Source: Streptomyces sp. ICBB 8177 (GTDB lineage Bacteria > Actinomycetota > Actinomycetes > Streptomycetales > Streptomycetaceae). From it: a stretch of DNA of 64,000 nucleotides. Where the stretch lies: positions 62,001 through 126,000 of the forward strand of contig NZ_NSKH01000003.1 in assembly GCF_003144095.1 (NCBI RefSeq). Reading direction: 5' to 3'. Both the position numbers and the translations under genes were made by a program. Under the pieces are notes generated by a model, which did no database searches, was not told the DNA's origin, and saw nothing but the letters and a program-made list of their open reading frames with translations. Positions 35,503-45,789 of this stretch are shown one piece after another (positions within the stretch are counted from its first letter, which is position 1; each line of letters begins with the position of its first letter).

Positions 35503-37259
35503 CCGTCTGCTCCTCTCTCCGCCGCGCCCCAGACCGCGCGTGCGGGCACTCCTGCCGGCCTCGGCCCCGCCCCGGCCACCGGCAACCTCACCGTGAACAC
35601 CGCTCCCGCTCCCTCGCTCACCGTGATCGTGCCGCCGTGCCGCCGGACCAGCCGGTGCACCAAAGCCAGCCCGAGGCCGCGCCGGACGGTCCCGCGATCC
35701 GGGCTCGTCGACCAGCCGTCCTCGAAGATCCGTTCCCGTGCCCCTTCGGGGACGCCGGGGCCGCTGTCGGCGACCGTCAGCGTCACGTCCGCGTCCGACT
35801 CCACCAGCGACAGCCGCACCTCGCCCGTACCGCAAAGGCCCGCCGAGGCACCCGCGCCGCCGCCCCCCGATACGCCCAAAGAACCGGCTGCCGGGCCGGA
35901 TCCCGCCGACGCGACCGCCTCCACCGCGTTGTCCAGCAGGTTGCCGACGATGGTCAACAGCCGGTTCAGGTGCGGGGGTTCCTCGCTCAGGCGGGAGTCC
36001 TCGGTCAGCTCCAGGCGCACGCCGCGTTCCGCGGCCACCGTGGTCTTGGCCATCACCAGGCCGACCATGAGCGGGTTGCCGATGCGTTCGCGCACCGACT
36101 CCGCCAGTGAGGGTTCGGCGCCCGCCGACTCCACCGCGAACTCCAGGGCCGACGCGTACTCGCCCAGTTCCAGCAGTCCGGCCAGGGTGTGCATGCGGTT
36201 GGAGAACTCGTGCTGCTGCGAGCGCAGCGCGTCGGTCAGGCCGCGCACCGAGTCCAGTTCCCGCAGCAGGCCGACGAGTTCGGTGCGGTCGCGTACGGTG
36301 ACCACCGCGCCCAGCTCCTGGCCGCCCAGGGTCACCGGGCGGCGGTTGACGGCCAGGCAGTGGCGGTCGGTCAGCACGGTCAGGTCGGCACCGGTCAGGC
36401 CGCCGTCGGCCAGCTCGCCGCTCAGCGCCCTCCGCAACCGCCCGTCCGGCAGCGCCTCCTCCAGCCGGGTGCCCAGCGCGGTGCCCAGGCCCAGCAGCCG
36501 CCGCGCCTCGTCGTTGACGACGGTGATCCGCTCCTGCCGGTCGAAGCCGATCACGCCTTCCCGGATGCCGTGCAGCATGGCCTCGCGGTCCTGGAGCAGC
36601 CCGGTGATCTCCTCCAGTTCCAGGCCGAACGTCGAGCGCTTCAGCCGGCGCGCCAGCAGGGAGGAGGCGGCCACGCCGACCGCCAGGGAAATGCCGACGT
36701 ACAGCGCGAAGACCGGGAGTTCGCCGCGCAGTCGACCGAAGACCCGGCTCTCCTCGATGCCCACGGACACCTCGCCGACCAGGGTGTTCGTCGGGCCGTA
36801 CAGCGGGACCTTGCCGTTGGCGGCATGCCCCAGGGTGCCGTGGTCGATGCCGACGTGCGGCCTGCCGTCCAGGATGGCCAGCGGCGTTCCGACCGATTTG
36901 CCCAGCAGCTGGGGATTGGGGTGCGAGTAGCGGATGCCGTCGAGGTCGGTGACCACCACGTAGGACGCGCCGGAGGTCCTGCGGATGCGCTCCGCCACGC
37001 TCTGCACCACGTCGCCCCCGCCGCCGTACTCCATCGCGTCGCGGATCTGCGGCTCGGCGGCCGTGGTCCACGCGATGGCCAGCGCCTCGTTCTCGTACTG
37101 ACGGTCGAGCTGGGCGCGTTGGGCGAGCGCGAGCAGGACGAAGCCGACCGCGCCCGTCAGACCGAGGATGGCCAGTTGGGCCGCGAGGATGCGGGCGGAC
37201 AGCTTGCGGTTGCGGCCGCGTGACCAGGGCATCGCACGGCCCGGGGTGCGCAGGGGCAT
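35499..37259 (-). CDS. Sensor histidine kinase, CitA/DcuS type
   Basis: 586 aa from the ATG at 37259 (another ATG at 37232). TM1 (residues 27-48) and TM2 (about 180-200) flank an extracytoplasmic PAS-like (PDC/CACHE) sensor with TDLDGIRYSHPNPQLLGKSVG and TLGHAANGKVPLYGP, as in citrate/C4-dicarboxylate sensors. A cytoplasmic PAS (GVIGFDRQERITVVNDEA) follows. The His box is QQHEFSNRMHTLAGLLELG, as in the SpoOB-like HPK family, and the ATPase has LLDNAVEAV and DSGPGV...RGLGLALV. A Gly/Ser insert interrupts the ATPase. CACAAT 7 nt before the ATG may be a leaderless -10. Confidence 0.93.
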   Translation of the reverse strand: MPLRTPGRAMPWSRGRNRKLSARILAAQLAILGLTGAVGFVLLALAQRAQLDRQYENEALAIAWTTAAEPQIRDAMEYGGGGDVVQSVAERIRRTSGASYVVVTDLDGIRYSHPNPQLLGKSVGTPLAILDGRPHVGIDHGTLGHAANGKVPLYGPTNTLVGEVSVGIEESRVFGRLRGELPVFALYVGISLAVGVAASSLLARRLKRSTFGLELEEITGLLQDREAMLHGIREGVIGFDRQERITVVNDEARRLLGLGTALGTRLEEALPDGRLRRALSGELADGGLTGADLTVLTDRHCLAVNRRPVTLGGQELGAVVTVRDRTELVGLLRELDSVRGLTDALRSQQHEFSNRMHTLAGLLELGEYASALEFAVESAGAEPSLAESVRERIGNPLMVGLVMAKTTVAAERGVRLELTEDSRLSEEPPHLNRLLTIVGNLLDNAVEAVASAGSGPAAGSLGVSGGGGAGASAGLCGTGEVRLSLVESDADVTLTVADSGPGVPEGARERIFEDGWSTSPDRGTVRRGLGLALVHRLVRRHGGTITVSEGAGAVFTVRLPVAGAGPRPAGVPARAVWGAAERGADG

Positions 37260-37529
37260 TGGCAGATTGTGCACGGCCGCGCCCGCCGTGCCCACCCCCG
37301 CGACCGCGAGCAGAACGAGCAGAACCCGCGAGAACGCGGTGAACCCGCGCAACGCGCGCAAGCCTCGTCGGCCCCCGTCCGCGCCGCCTACGGTCGCTCG
37401 CCACGACCACCGGACACCCGGCGACGCCGGACACGCCGGACCACCACGACCACCCGGACACCACACCACCGGGACGCCACGACCACCGGGGCGTCGGCGG
37501 CACAGGAGCGACGTGAGGCGGCTACTCAA

Positions 37530-38477
37530 GTGAACGCGACAACGACCGACGCGGTTCCCGCGATCGAACTGCGAGGGGTGACCCAGAGGTTCCGCACGCC
37601 GTCCGGCGGCGTCTACACCGCCCTGCGCGACCTGGACATGACGGTCGCCCCGGGGGAGTTCTGCGCGGTCGTCGGGCCGACCGGCTGCGGCAAGTCCACC
37701 ACCCTCTCGCTCATCTCCGGCCTCAAGGCGGCCTCCGCGGGACGGACGCTGCTGCACGGCGAGCCGGTGACGTCGCTGGACCGGCGGGTCGGCTTCATGT
37801 TCCAGACCGACGCGGCCTTCCCGTGGCGGACGGTGCTCGACAACGTCGCCGCCGGACCGCGCTTCCGGGGCGTGCCCCGGCGCGACGCGGTGGCGGCGGC
37901 CCGCGACTGGCTGCGGCGCGTCGGGCTGTCCGGCTTCGAGGACCGGCTGCCGCACCAGCTCTCCGGCGGCATGCGCAAACGCGTCGCGCTCGCCCAGACG
38001 CTGATCAACGAGCCGGAGATCCTGCTCATGGACGAGCCGTTCTCCGCGCTGGACGTGCAGACCCGGCAGATCGTCCAGGACGAACTGCTCGGCCTGTGGG
38101 AACTCACCCGCCCCGCGGTCGTCTTCGTCACCCACGACCTGGAGGAGGCGATCGCGCTCGCCGACAAGGTCGTCGTGCTCACGGTCGGTCCCGGCACCGT
38201 CAAGGACACCTTCGCCATCGACCTGCCCCGGCCGCGCCGGGTCCAGGAGATCCGCTTCGACGCGCGCTTCGTCGCGTTGTACGAGCGGATCTGGACGAGC
38301 CTGCGCGACGAGGTGCGGCTCGCCTACGCGCGGACCGCGGGCGTGGACAAGGGGGCGGGTGCGATGGACGCGGCTGCCACCCCCGCCGACGCGGCTGCCA
38401 CCCCCGCCGACGCGCCCGCCCCTGCCACTTCCCTTCCCCAGGCCCCCACCCCTTCCGACGACGCCGAGGTGCACTGA
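37530..38477 (+). CDS. ABC transporter ATPase, NitT/TauT (SsuB) type
   Basis: 315 aa from a GTG with TGAGGCGG upstream. Nucleotide-binding features: Walker A GPTGCGKST, Q-loop FMFQTDAAFPWRT, signature LSGGMRKRVALAQ, Walker B ILLMDEPFSALD, and the switch His in FVTHD. The closest families take up nitrate, taurine, alkanesulfonates or thiamine precursors; substrate undetermined. The C-terminus carries AATPADA repeated twice (21-bp duplication at about 38373-38412), outside the ABC domain. First gene of a three-gene operon divergent from the CitA-type kinase. Confidence 0.92.
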   Translation: MNATTTDAVPAIELRGVTQRFRTPSGGVYTALRDLDMTVAPGEFCAVVGPTGCGKSTTLSLISGLKAASAGRTLLHGEPVTSLDRRVGFMFQTDAAFPWRTVLDNVAAGPRFRGVPRRDAVAAARDWLRRVGLSGFEDRLPHQLSGGMRKRVALAQTLINEPEILLMDEPFSALDVQTRQIVQDELLGLWELTRPAVVFVTHDLEEAIALADKVVVLTVGPGTVKDTFAIDLPRPRRVQEIRFDARFVALYERIWTSLRDEVRLAYARTAGVDKGAGAMDAAATPADAAATPADAPAPATSLPQAPTPSDDAEVH

Positions 38478-39358
38478 TGCCCGAACTCGCCACCGCGCCC
38501 GCCGAACTCCCCGCCGACGAGCCCTCCGAGGCGGAACTGCTGCGGGCCGCCAGGACCCGGCGCCGCCTGCGCGGGCTGCTCGTGCTGTGCGCCCAGCTCG
38601 CCCTGGTCGCCCTCGTCCTAGGTGGCTGGCAACTGGGCGCCTCACACGGGGCGTTGGACAGCTTCACCTACGGATCGCCGTCCGGGGTCGTCGCCCAGCT
38701 GAGGACCTGGTTCGAGCACGGCACGGCATCCGGTTCCATCTGGCACAACATCGCCGTGACCATGCAGGAGACGGTGCTCGGCTTCGTGATCGGCGTGGTC
38801 GCGGGAGTCGTGCTCGGCGTGGCGCTCGGGCGGGTGCGGGTGCTGGCCGAGGTGATGGCTCCGTTCATCAAGGCGGGCAACGCCGTACCGAGGGTCGTGC
38901 TCGGCTCGATGTTCATCATCTGGTTCGGCCTCGGACCCTCCGGCAAGGTCGCGCTCGCCGTCGTCCTGGTCTTTTTCTCGGTCTTCTTCAACGCCTTCCA
39001 GGGCACCCGCGAGGTCGACGGCAACCTCATCGACAACGCCCGCGTGCTGGGCGCCTCCGAGTGGCAGGTGACCTGCCGGGTCGTGCTGCCGTCCGCGATG
39101 ACCTGGATCGTCGCCTCGCTCCACGCGGCGTTCGGGTTCGCCCTGATCGGCGCGATCGTCGGCGAGGTGCTGGGCGCGCAGGCCGGACTCGGACAGCTCA
39201 TCCAGCAGGCGCAGGGCCAGTTCAACGCCGACGGGGTCTACGCGGGCATCCTCGTCATCGCCGTCCTCGCGCTGGTCGCCGAGTTCCTCATCACCCGCTT
39301 CGAACGGCGCGTCCTGCGCTGGCGCCCCACCGCGCTGTCCGGCTCGGCCGGGCTGTGA
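38477..39358 (+). CDS. ABC transporter permease, NitT/TauT type
   Basis: 293 aa; its ATG overlaps the ATPase stop by one base (TGATG). Six membrane helices. The family permease (EAA) loop reads NLIDNARVLGASEWQVTCRVVLPSA, where G followed by hydrophobics contacts the ATPase. The N-terminal 30 residues are acidic and cytoplasmic. Couples to the ATPase before it and the lipoprotein after it. Confidence 0.93.
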   Translation: MPELATAPAELPADEPSEAELLRAARTRRRLRGLLVLCAQLALVALVLGGWQLGASHGALDSFTYGSPSGVVAQLRTWFEHGTASGSIWHNIAVTMQETVLGFVIGVVAGVVLGVALGRVRVLAEVMAPFIKAGNAVPRVVLGSMFIIWFGLGPSGKVALAVVLVFFSVFFNAFQGTREVDGNLIDNARVLGASEWQVTCRVVLPSAMTWIVASLHAAFGFALIGAIVGEVLGAQAGLGQLIQQAQGQFNADGVYAGILVIAVLALVAEFLITRFERRVLRWRPTALSGSAGL

Positions 39359-39444
39359 CGGCCCGCCGCGCGCCCAAGCGTGTACGGCGCACGCGCCCCC
39401 ATCGCACCCCCCTTGTCCCCGCGCACCCTCCGAGGAGGCCCACC

Positions 39445-40608
39445 ATGGCCCGTACGTCCCGTCTCGCCGCCGCCTGTTGTACGGCTCTCGCGCTCTGCCT
39501 GTCCGGCTGTGCCGGGGGCGGCGCGCGCACCGCGCCCAAGAACGCCTCGGGCGAGTCGACCGTGCGCATCATGGTCGGCGGCATCGACAAGCAGATCTAC
39601 CTGCCGCTGATGCTGGCCCAGAAGCTGGGCTACTTCAAGGCGCAGGGCATCGACGCGGTGCTGTCCGACGAGCCGGCCGGCGTGGACGCCGAGACCGACA
39701 TGCTCGCCGGGCAGCAGGACGCGGTGGTCGGCTTCTACGACCACACCATCGACCTGCTGTCCAAGGGCAAGTCCATCGAGTCCGTGGTGCAACTGCTCCA
39801 GGCGCCCGGCGAGGTGGAGATGGTGCGCTCCGACGAGGCGTCCACCGTCAGGTCGCCCGCGGACTTCAAGGGCAGGAAGCTCGGGGTCACCGGGCTGGGC
39901 TCGTCCACCAACTTCCTCACCGAGTACCTGGCCGCCAAGGACGGGGTGAAGCCGTCCGACACCACCTCGGTCGCCGTCGGCGCGGGCTCCACCTTCGTCG
40001 CCGCCATGCGCAACAAGCAGATCGACGCGGGCATGACGACGGAGCCGACCATCTCGGTGCTGGAGAGCAAGGGCCTGGCGAAGCCGCTGGTGGACCTGCG
40101 CACCGCACAGGGCACCAGGGCCGCGCTCGGCGGCACCTATCCGGCCTCCTGCCTGTACCTGACGACGGCGTACGTGGAAAGGAACCCGCAGGTCGTCCAG
40201 AAGCTCGTCAACGCCCTGGTGGAGACGTTGCACTGGATCCAGTCGCACAGCGCGGCGCAGATCACCGACAAGATGCCCGCCGCCTACTACGCGGGCGTCG
40301 GCAAGGCCGTCTACACCGCCGCGCTCGCCAAGGAGAAGGGCATGTACTCGCCGACCGGCCTGATGCCCGCCGACGGGCCGAGGACCGTGCTGGGCGTGCT
40401 GTCCGCCTGGGACCCCACGGTCAAGGGGCACAGCGTCGACCTGTCGAAGACCTACACCGACGCGTTCGTGAGGAAGGCCGCGACGACGGCGAAGGCCGCG
40501 ACGACGGCGAAGGCCGCGACGACGGCGAAGGCCGCGACAACGGCGAAGGCCGCGAGCCCCGCGCAGGCCGGCACGCGCACGACGGCCGCCGCGACGCCGA
40601 CGCGTTAA
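39445..40608 (+). CDS. ABC substrate-binding lipoprotein (NMT1/TauA-like) with C-terminal repeats
   Basis: 387 aa. GAGGAGG precedes the ATG. The signal peptide ends in a lipobox LSGC (Cys near residue 21), so the protein is anchored to the membrane exterior. The two-lobed binding domain has RIMVGGIDKQIYLPLMLAQKLGYFKAQGI, DVLAGQQDAVVGFYDHTIDLLSKGK-like and TGLGSSTNFLTEYLAAKDGV. These fit the NMT1/THI5/TauA group. The last 45 residues hold four KAATTA repeats and a Thr-rich tail, probably a flexible stalk or tail. The stop overlaps the next, convergent gene by 4 nt. Confidence 0.92.
   Translation: MARTSRLAAACCTALALCLSGCAGGGARTAPKNASGESTVRIMVGGIDKQIYLPLMLAQKLGYFKAQGIDAVLSDEPAGVDAETDMLAGQQDAVVGFYDHTIDLLSKGKSIESVVQLLQAPGEVEMVRSDEASTVRSPADFKGRKLGVTGLGSSTNFLTEYLAAKDGVKPSDTTSVAVGAGSTFVAAMRNKQIDAGMTTEPTISVLESKGLAKPLVDLRTAQGTRAALGGTYPASCLYLTTAYVERNPQVVQKLVNALVETLHWIQSHSAAQITDKMPAAYYAGVGKAVYTAALAKEKGMYSPTGLMPADGPRTVLGVLSAWDPTVKGHSVDLSKTYTDAFVRKAATTAKAATTAKAATTAKAATTAKAASPAQAGTRTTAAATPTR
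40474..40557. repeat. 18-bp tandem repeats in the substrate-binding gene
   Basis: Four copies of AAGGCCGCGACGACGGCG (the fourth with one change) plus a partial fifth, encoding KAATTA units. Confidence 0.92.
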
Positions 40609-41525
40609 CGCGGGGGAACCGGCGTGCCGCAGGCCCGCAGCGAACGCACCGCCATCAGCGCCGGGTTGCCGGGCGCCGCGCCGCAGCTCTCCGGCCGCGC
40701 GGGCCCGGCGGCCCGGCGCTCCACCTCCGCTGTCCACGTCCGCCCGTCGACGTGGGCCACCGACGCGCTCCACCCGTACGCCGTCTCCTCGCACCGCCGC
40801 ACGTCCAGCGCCTCGGCGCGGTCCTCGCCGGTCAGTTCGCGCACCGCCAACTCGGCGGCCTGGCCGGGCCGTTCCCACGTGGAGCGGCCCCGGCAGCGGT
40901 CGATCACCATCCGGCCGTCGCGGACCGTCTCCAGCACGCTCTTCGCGGACGCCGCGTCCTGCCGCGCCCAGGCGTACCCGTACGGCAGCACCAGCATCGT
41001 CGGCGAGAAGCGGTGGCCGCCGAGGTGGGTGACCTCCCAGATCTCGCCGAGCCCGGCGGCGGCCAGTTCGGCGGCGAGCGGGCGGCCGAGCAGCGCACAG
41101 CAGCGGTCGCGCTTGCCGTTGGTGCAGACCGCGGCCAGCGGCTCCCCGTCGTACGGCGCCCCGAAGCCGTCGTGCGCCCCGGCGCCGAACCGTGCCAGGT
41201 CCAGGTCCAGGAGCTCACCGGGGTCGGCCAGGTCCGCGGTACGCAGCCAGCCCGCGCCGGGCGCGGTGTGGCAGGCGTAGACCCGGCGGCGCGGGCGGTG
41301 GCGGTCGGCGTGCGGGCCGGGGCGCCGGATCAGCGCGACGCGCACCCCGGTGCCGGACGCGGCGTCCTCCAGGGTGTGGCCGAGCCGTCGGCCCAGGTGG
41401 CCGGCGGTGAGCGCCTTGGCGCCCCACGGCCCCGGCTGCTCGACCAGCAGCCAGGTGCGGGCCGGGGACGCGGTCGCGGCAGGCGGCTCCGCCAGTTCGC
41501 GGGAGAATGCTGCGCACGTGCTCAC
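40605..41525 (-). CDS. Sucrase/ferredoxin-like family protein (thioredoxin-like 2Fe-2S)
   Basis: 306 aa. The C-terminal part has the ferredoxin-like cluster signature: TNGKRDRCCALLGRPLA, with an upstream LVYACHT-like YACHTAPGAGW and a downstream Cys/His set, as in Suc_Fer proteins, which are thioredoxin-like [2Fe-2S] proteins of unknown role. The GTG at 41525 is at the predicted transcription start of an iron-box promoter, so expression should rise on iron starvation. The gene converges with the substrate-binding gene; the stop codons overlap by 4 nt. Confidence 0.85.
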   Translation of the reverse strand: MSTCAAFSRELAEPPAATASPARTWLLVEQPGPWGAKALTAGHLGRRLGHTLEDAASGTGVRVALIRRPGPHADRHRPRRRVYACHTAPGAGWLRTADLADPGELLDLDLARFGAGAHDGFGAPYDGEPLAAVCTNGKRDRCCALLGRPLAAELAAAGLGEIWEVTHLGGHRFSPTMLVLPYGYAWARQDAASAKSVLETVRDGRMVIDRCRGRSTWERPGQAAELAVRELTGEDRAEALDVRRCEETAYGWSASVAHVDGRTWTAEVERRAAGPARPESCGAAPGNPALMAVRSLRACGTPVPPR

Positions 41526-41544
41526 GCAGGTGAGCCTAATCTCA
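41526..41544 (-). promoter_or_regulatory. DmdR/IdeR-type iron box and leaderless promoter
   Basis: Read leftward the site is TGAGATTAGGCTCACCTGC, matching 15 of 19 positions of the consensus TTAGGTTAGGCTCACCTAA. TAGGCT (41533-41538) inside the box is also a -10 hexamer, ending 7 nt before the GTG at 41525. An iron-loaded repressor on the box would directly block a leaderless promoter. Confidence 0.82.
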
Positions 41545-41688
41545 CCTGCGTCGCACCCGCCGCTCGCGTCACCCGTCCGGCGGTCGCGACCGCCTCACGC
41601 CCCGCCCGGCCACACGCCCCGGCGCCCCGTCCGTCCAGACGCCCCCGCGCCCCGGCCACCCTCCGTTCCCCACCGCCGACTCGCCGCC

Positions 41689-44142
<2,454 letters not shown>

Positions 44143-44162
44143 CGCGCGGCTGCTCCTTGGAC

Positions 44163-44243
44163 GAACGGTACGGACAGTGTGAACGGTGCGGTCTGTGTGA
44201 ACGGTACGAACGGTATGAACGGTGCGGGCGGTGCGGGCGGTCC
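44163..44243. repeat. 9-bp tandem repeat, nine copies
   Basis: Degenerate GAACGGTRY units tile 44163-44243 in register: GAACGGTAC, GGACAGTGT, GAACGGTGC, GGTCTGTGT, then GAACGGTAC, GAACGGTAT, GAACGGTGC and two GGGCGGT units. It lies just upstream of the parC start in the divergent parC/M16 intergenic region. Confidence 0.85.
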
Positions 44244-44375
44244 CGGGCGGGACGCGGATCGGGCGTCGGGATCCGACCGGCTCCATTGTGGACCGCCGCA
44301 CCGACAGTGCCGACCTCGACCCGTCGTACCCGTTCGCCGGGGGAGGAACTTCGCAAGGTGCCCCTCCGCTTGCCT

Positions 44376-44381
44376 AGAGTG
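44376..44381 (+). promoter_or_regulatory. Candidate -10 for the M16 operon
   Basis: TAGAGT lies about 41 nt before the first M16 ATG; the upstream -35 is not clear. Confidence 0.4.
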
Positions 44382-44421
44382 GGCCTTCTACCGACTTCGC
44401 GACCGGAAGGACAGCTTGCCC

Positions 44422-45789
44422 ATGGGTCACACGGCCACGCCGGAGGCACGATCCGGCGGCCTGACAGCGACAGAGCACCGTCTCGCCAACGGGCTGCGGG
44501 TGGTGCTCTCCGAGGATCACCTGACCCCGGTCGCCGCGGTATGCCTCTGGTACGACGTCGGCTCGCGCCACGAGGTGGCGGGCCGCACCGGACTCGCCCA
44601 CCTCTTCGAGCACTTGATGTTCCAGGGTTCCGCCCAGGTGTCCGGCAACGGCCACTTCGAGCTGGTGCAGGGCGCGGGCGGCTCGCTCAACGGCACCACG
44701 AGCTTCGAGCGCACCAACTACTTCGAGACCATGCCCGCCCACCAGCTGGAGCTGGCGCTGTGGCTGGAGGCCGACCGGATGGGCAGCCTGCTCACCGCGC
44801 TCGACCTGGAGAGCCTGGACAACCAGCGCGACGTGGTCAAGAACGAGCGCCGCCAGCGCTACGACAACGTTCCCTACGGCACCGCGTTCGAGCGGCTGAC
44901 CGCCATGGCCTACCCCGAGGGCCACCCGTACCACCACACCCCGATCGGCTCGATGGCCGACCTGGACGCGGCCTCCCTGGAGGACGCGCGGGCGTTCTTC
45001 CGCACCTACTACGCGCCCAACAACGCGGTGCTGTCGGTCGTCGGCGACATCGACCCGCAGCGGACGCTGGAGTGGGTGGAGAAGTACTTCGGCTCGATTC
45101 CCGCGCACGACGGCAAGCCCGCGCCGCGCGACGGCTCGCTGCCCGAGGTGATCGGCGGCGAGGTGCGCCAGGTGGTCGAGGAGGACGTGCCCTCGCGCGC
45201 GCTGATGGCCGCCTACCGGCTGCCGCAGGACGGCACCCGTGAGGCCGACGCCGCCGACCTGGCGCTGACCGTGCTGGGCGGCGGTGAGTCGTCCCGGCTG
45301 CACAACCGCCTGGTCCGGCGCGACCGCTCGGCCGTCGGCGCGGGCTTCGGGATGCTGCGGCTGGCGGGGGCGCCGTCGATGGGCTGGCTGGACGTCAAGG
45401 CGTCCTCCGGCGCCGAGGTGACGGCCATCGAGGCCGCGGTCGACGAGGAGCTCGCCCGGTTCGCCGAACAGGGGCCGACCCCCGCCGAAATGGAGCGCGC
45501 GCAGGCGCAGTTGGAACGCGAGTGGCTCGACCGGCTGGCCACCGTCGGCGGCCGGGCCGACGAACTGTGCCGGTTCGCCGTGCTGTTCGGCGACCCGCAG
45601 CTGGCGCTCACCGCCGTCCAGCGGGTCCTTCAGGTCACGCCCGAGGAGGTCAGGCAGGTGGCCGCCGCGCGGCTGCGCCCGGACAACCGCGCCGTTCTGG
45701 TCTACGAGCCGACCGGCGGCGAGGCCGCGGGCGAGGAGCCGGACGCGCCGGTCGTGGACCCCATCGAGGAAGAGGGCGAGGACGCCTGA
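44422..45789 (+). CDS. M16 zinc metallopeptidase, active subunit
   Basis: Processing peptidase of the pitrilysin/MPP class. 455 aa, the M16B size. Zinc motif HLFEH at residues 60-64 (inverted HxxEH), with the third ligand Glu in NERRQRY (about residue 140). The second-half features SRLHNRLV and ERxxAQL-like AEMERAQAQLERE are preserved. An acidic tail (EEEGEDA) ends it. The ATG has GGAAGG 10 nt upstream. Its stop overlaps the next start (TGATG), which gives 1:1 expression with the following homologue. Confidence 0.93.
   Translation: MGHTATPEARSGGLTATEHRLANGLRVVLSEDHLTPVAAVCLWYDVGSRHEVAGRTGLAHLFEHLMFQGSAQVSGNGHFELVQGAGGSLNGTTSFERTNYFETMPAHQLELALWLEADRMGSLLTALDLESLDNQRDVVKNERRQRYDNVPYGTAFERLTAMAYPEGHPYHHTPIGSMADLDAASLEDARAFFRTYYAPNNAVLSVVGDIDPQRTLEWVEKYFGSIPAHDGKPAPRDGSLPEVIGGEVRQVVEEDVPSRALMAAYRLPQDGTREADAADLALTVLGGGESSRLHNRLVRRDRSAVGAGFGMLRLAGAPSMGWLDVKASSGAEVTAIEAAVDEELARFAEQGPTPAEMERAQAQLEREWLDRLATVGGRADELCRFAVLFGDPQLALTAVQRVLQVTPEEVRQVAAARLRPDNRAVLVYEPTGGEAAGEEPDAPVVDPIEEEGEDA

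Noticed and set aside
35499-38645. Extension of the CitA-like kinase frame to 38645
   Set aside because: The added part is antisense to the ABC ATPase and lacks any kinase motif; the kinase starts at its first transmembrane helix.
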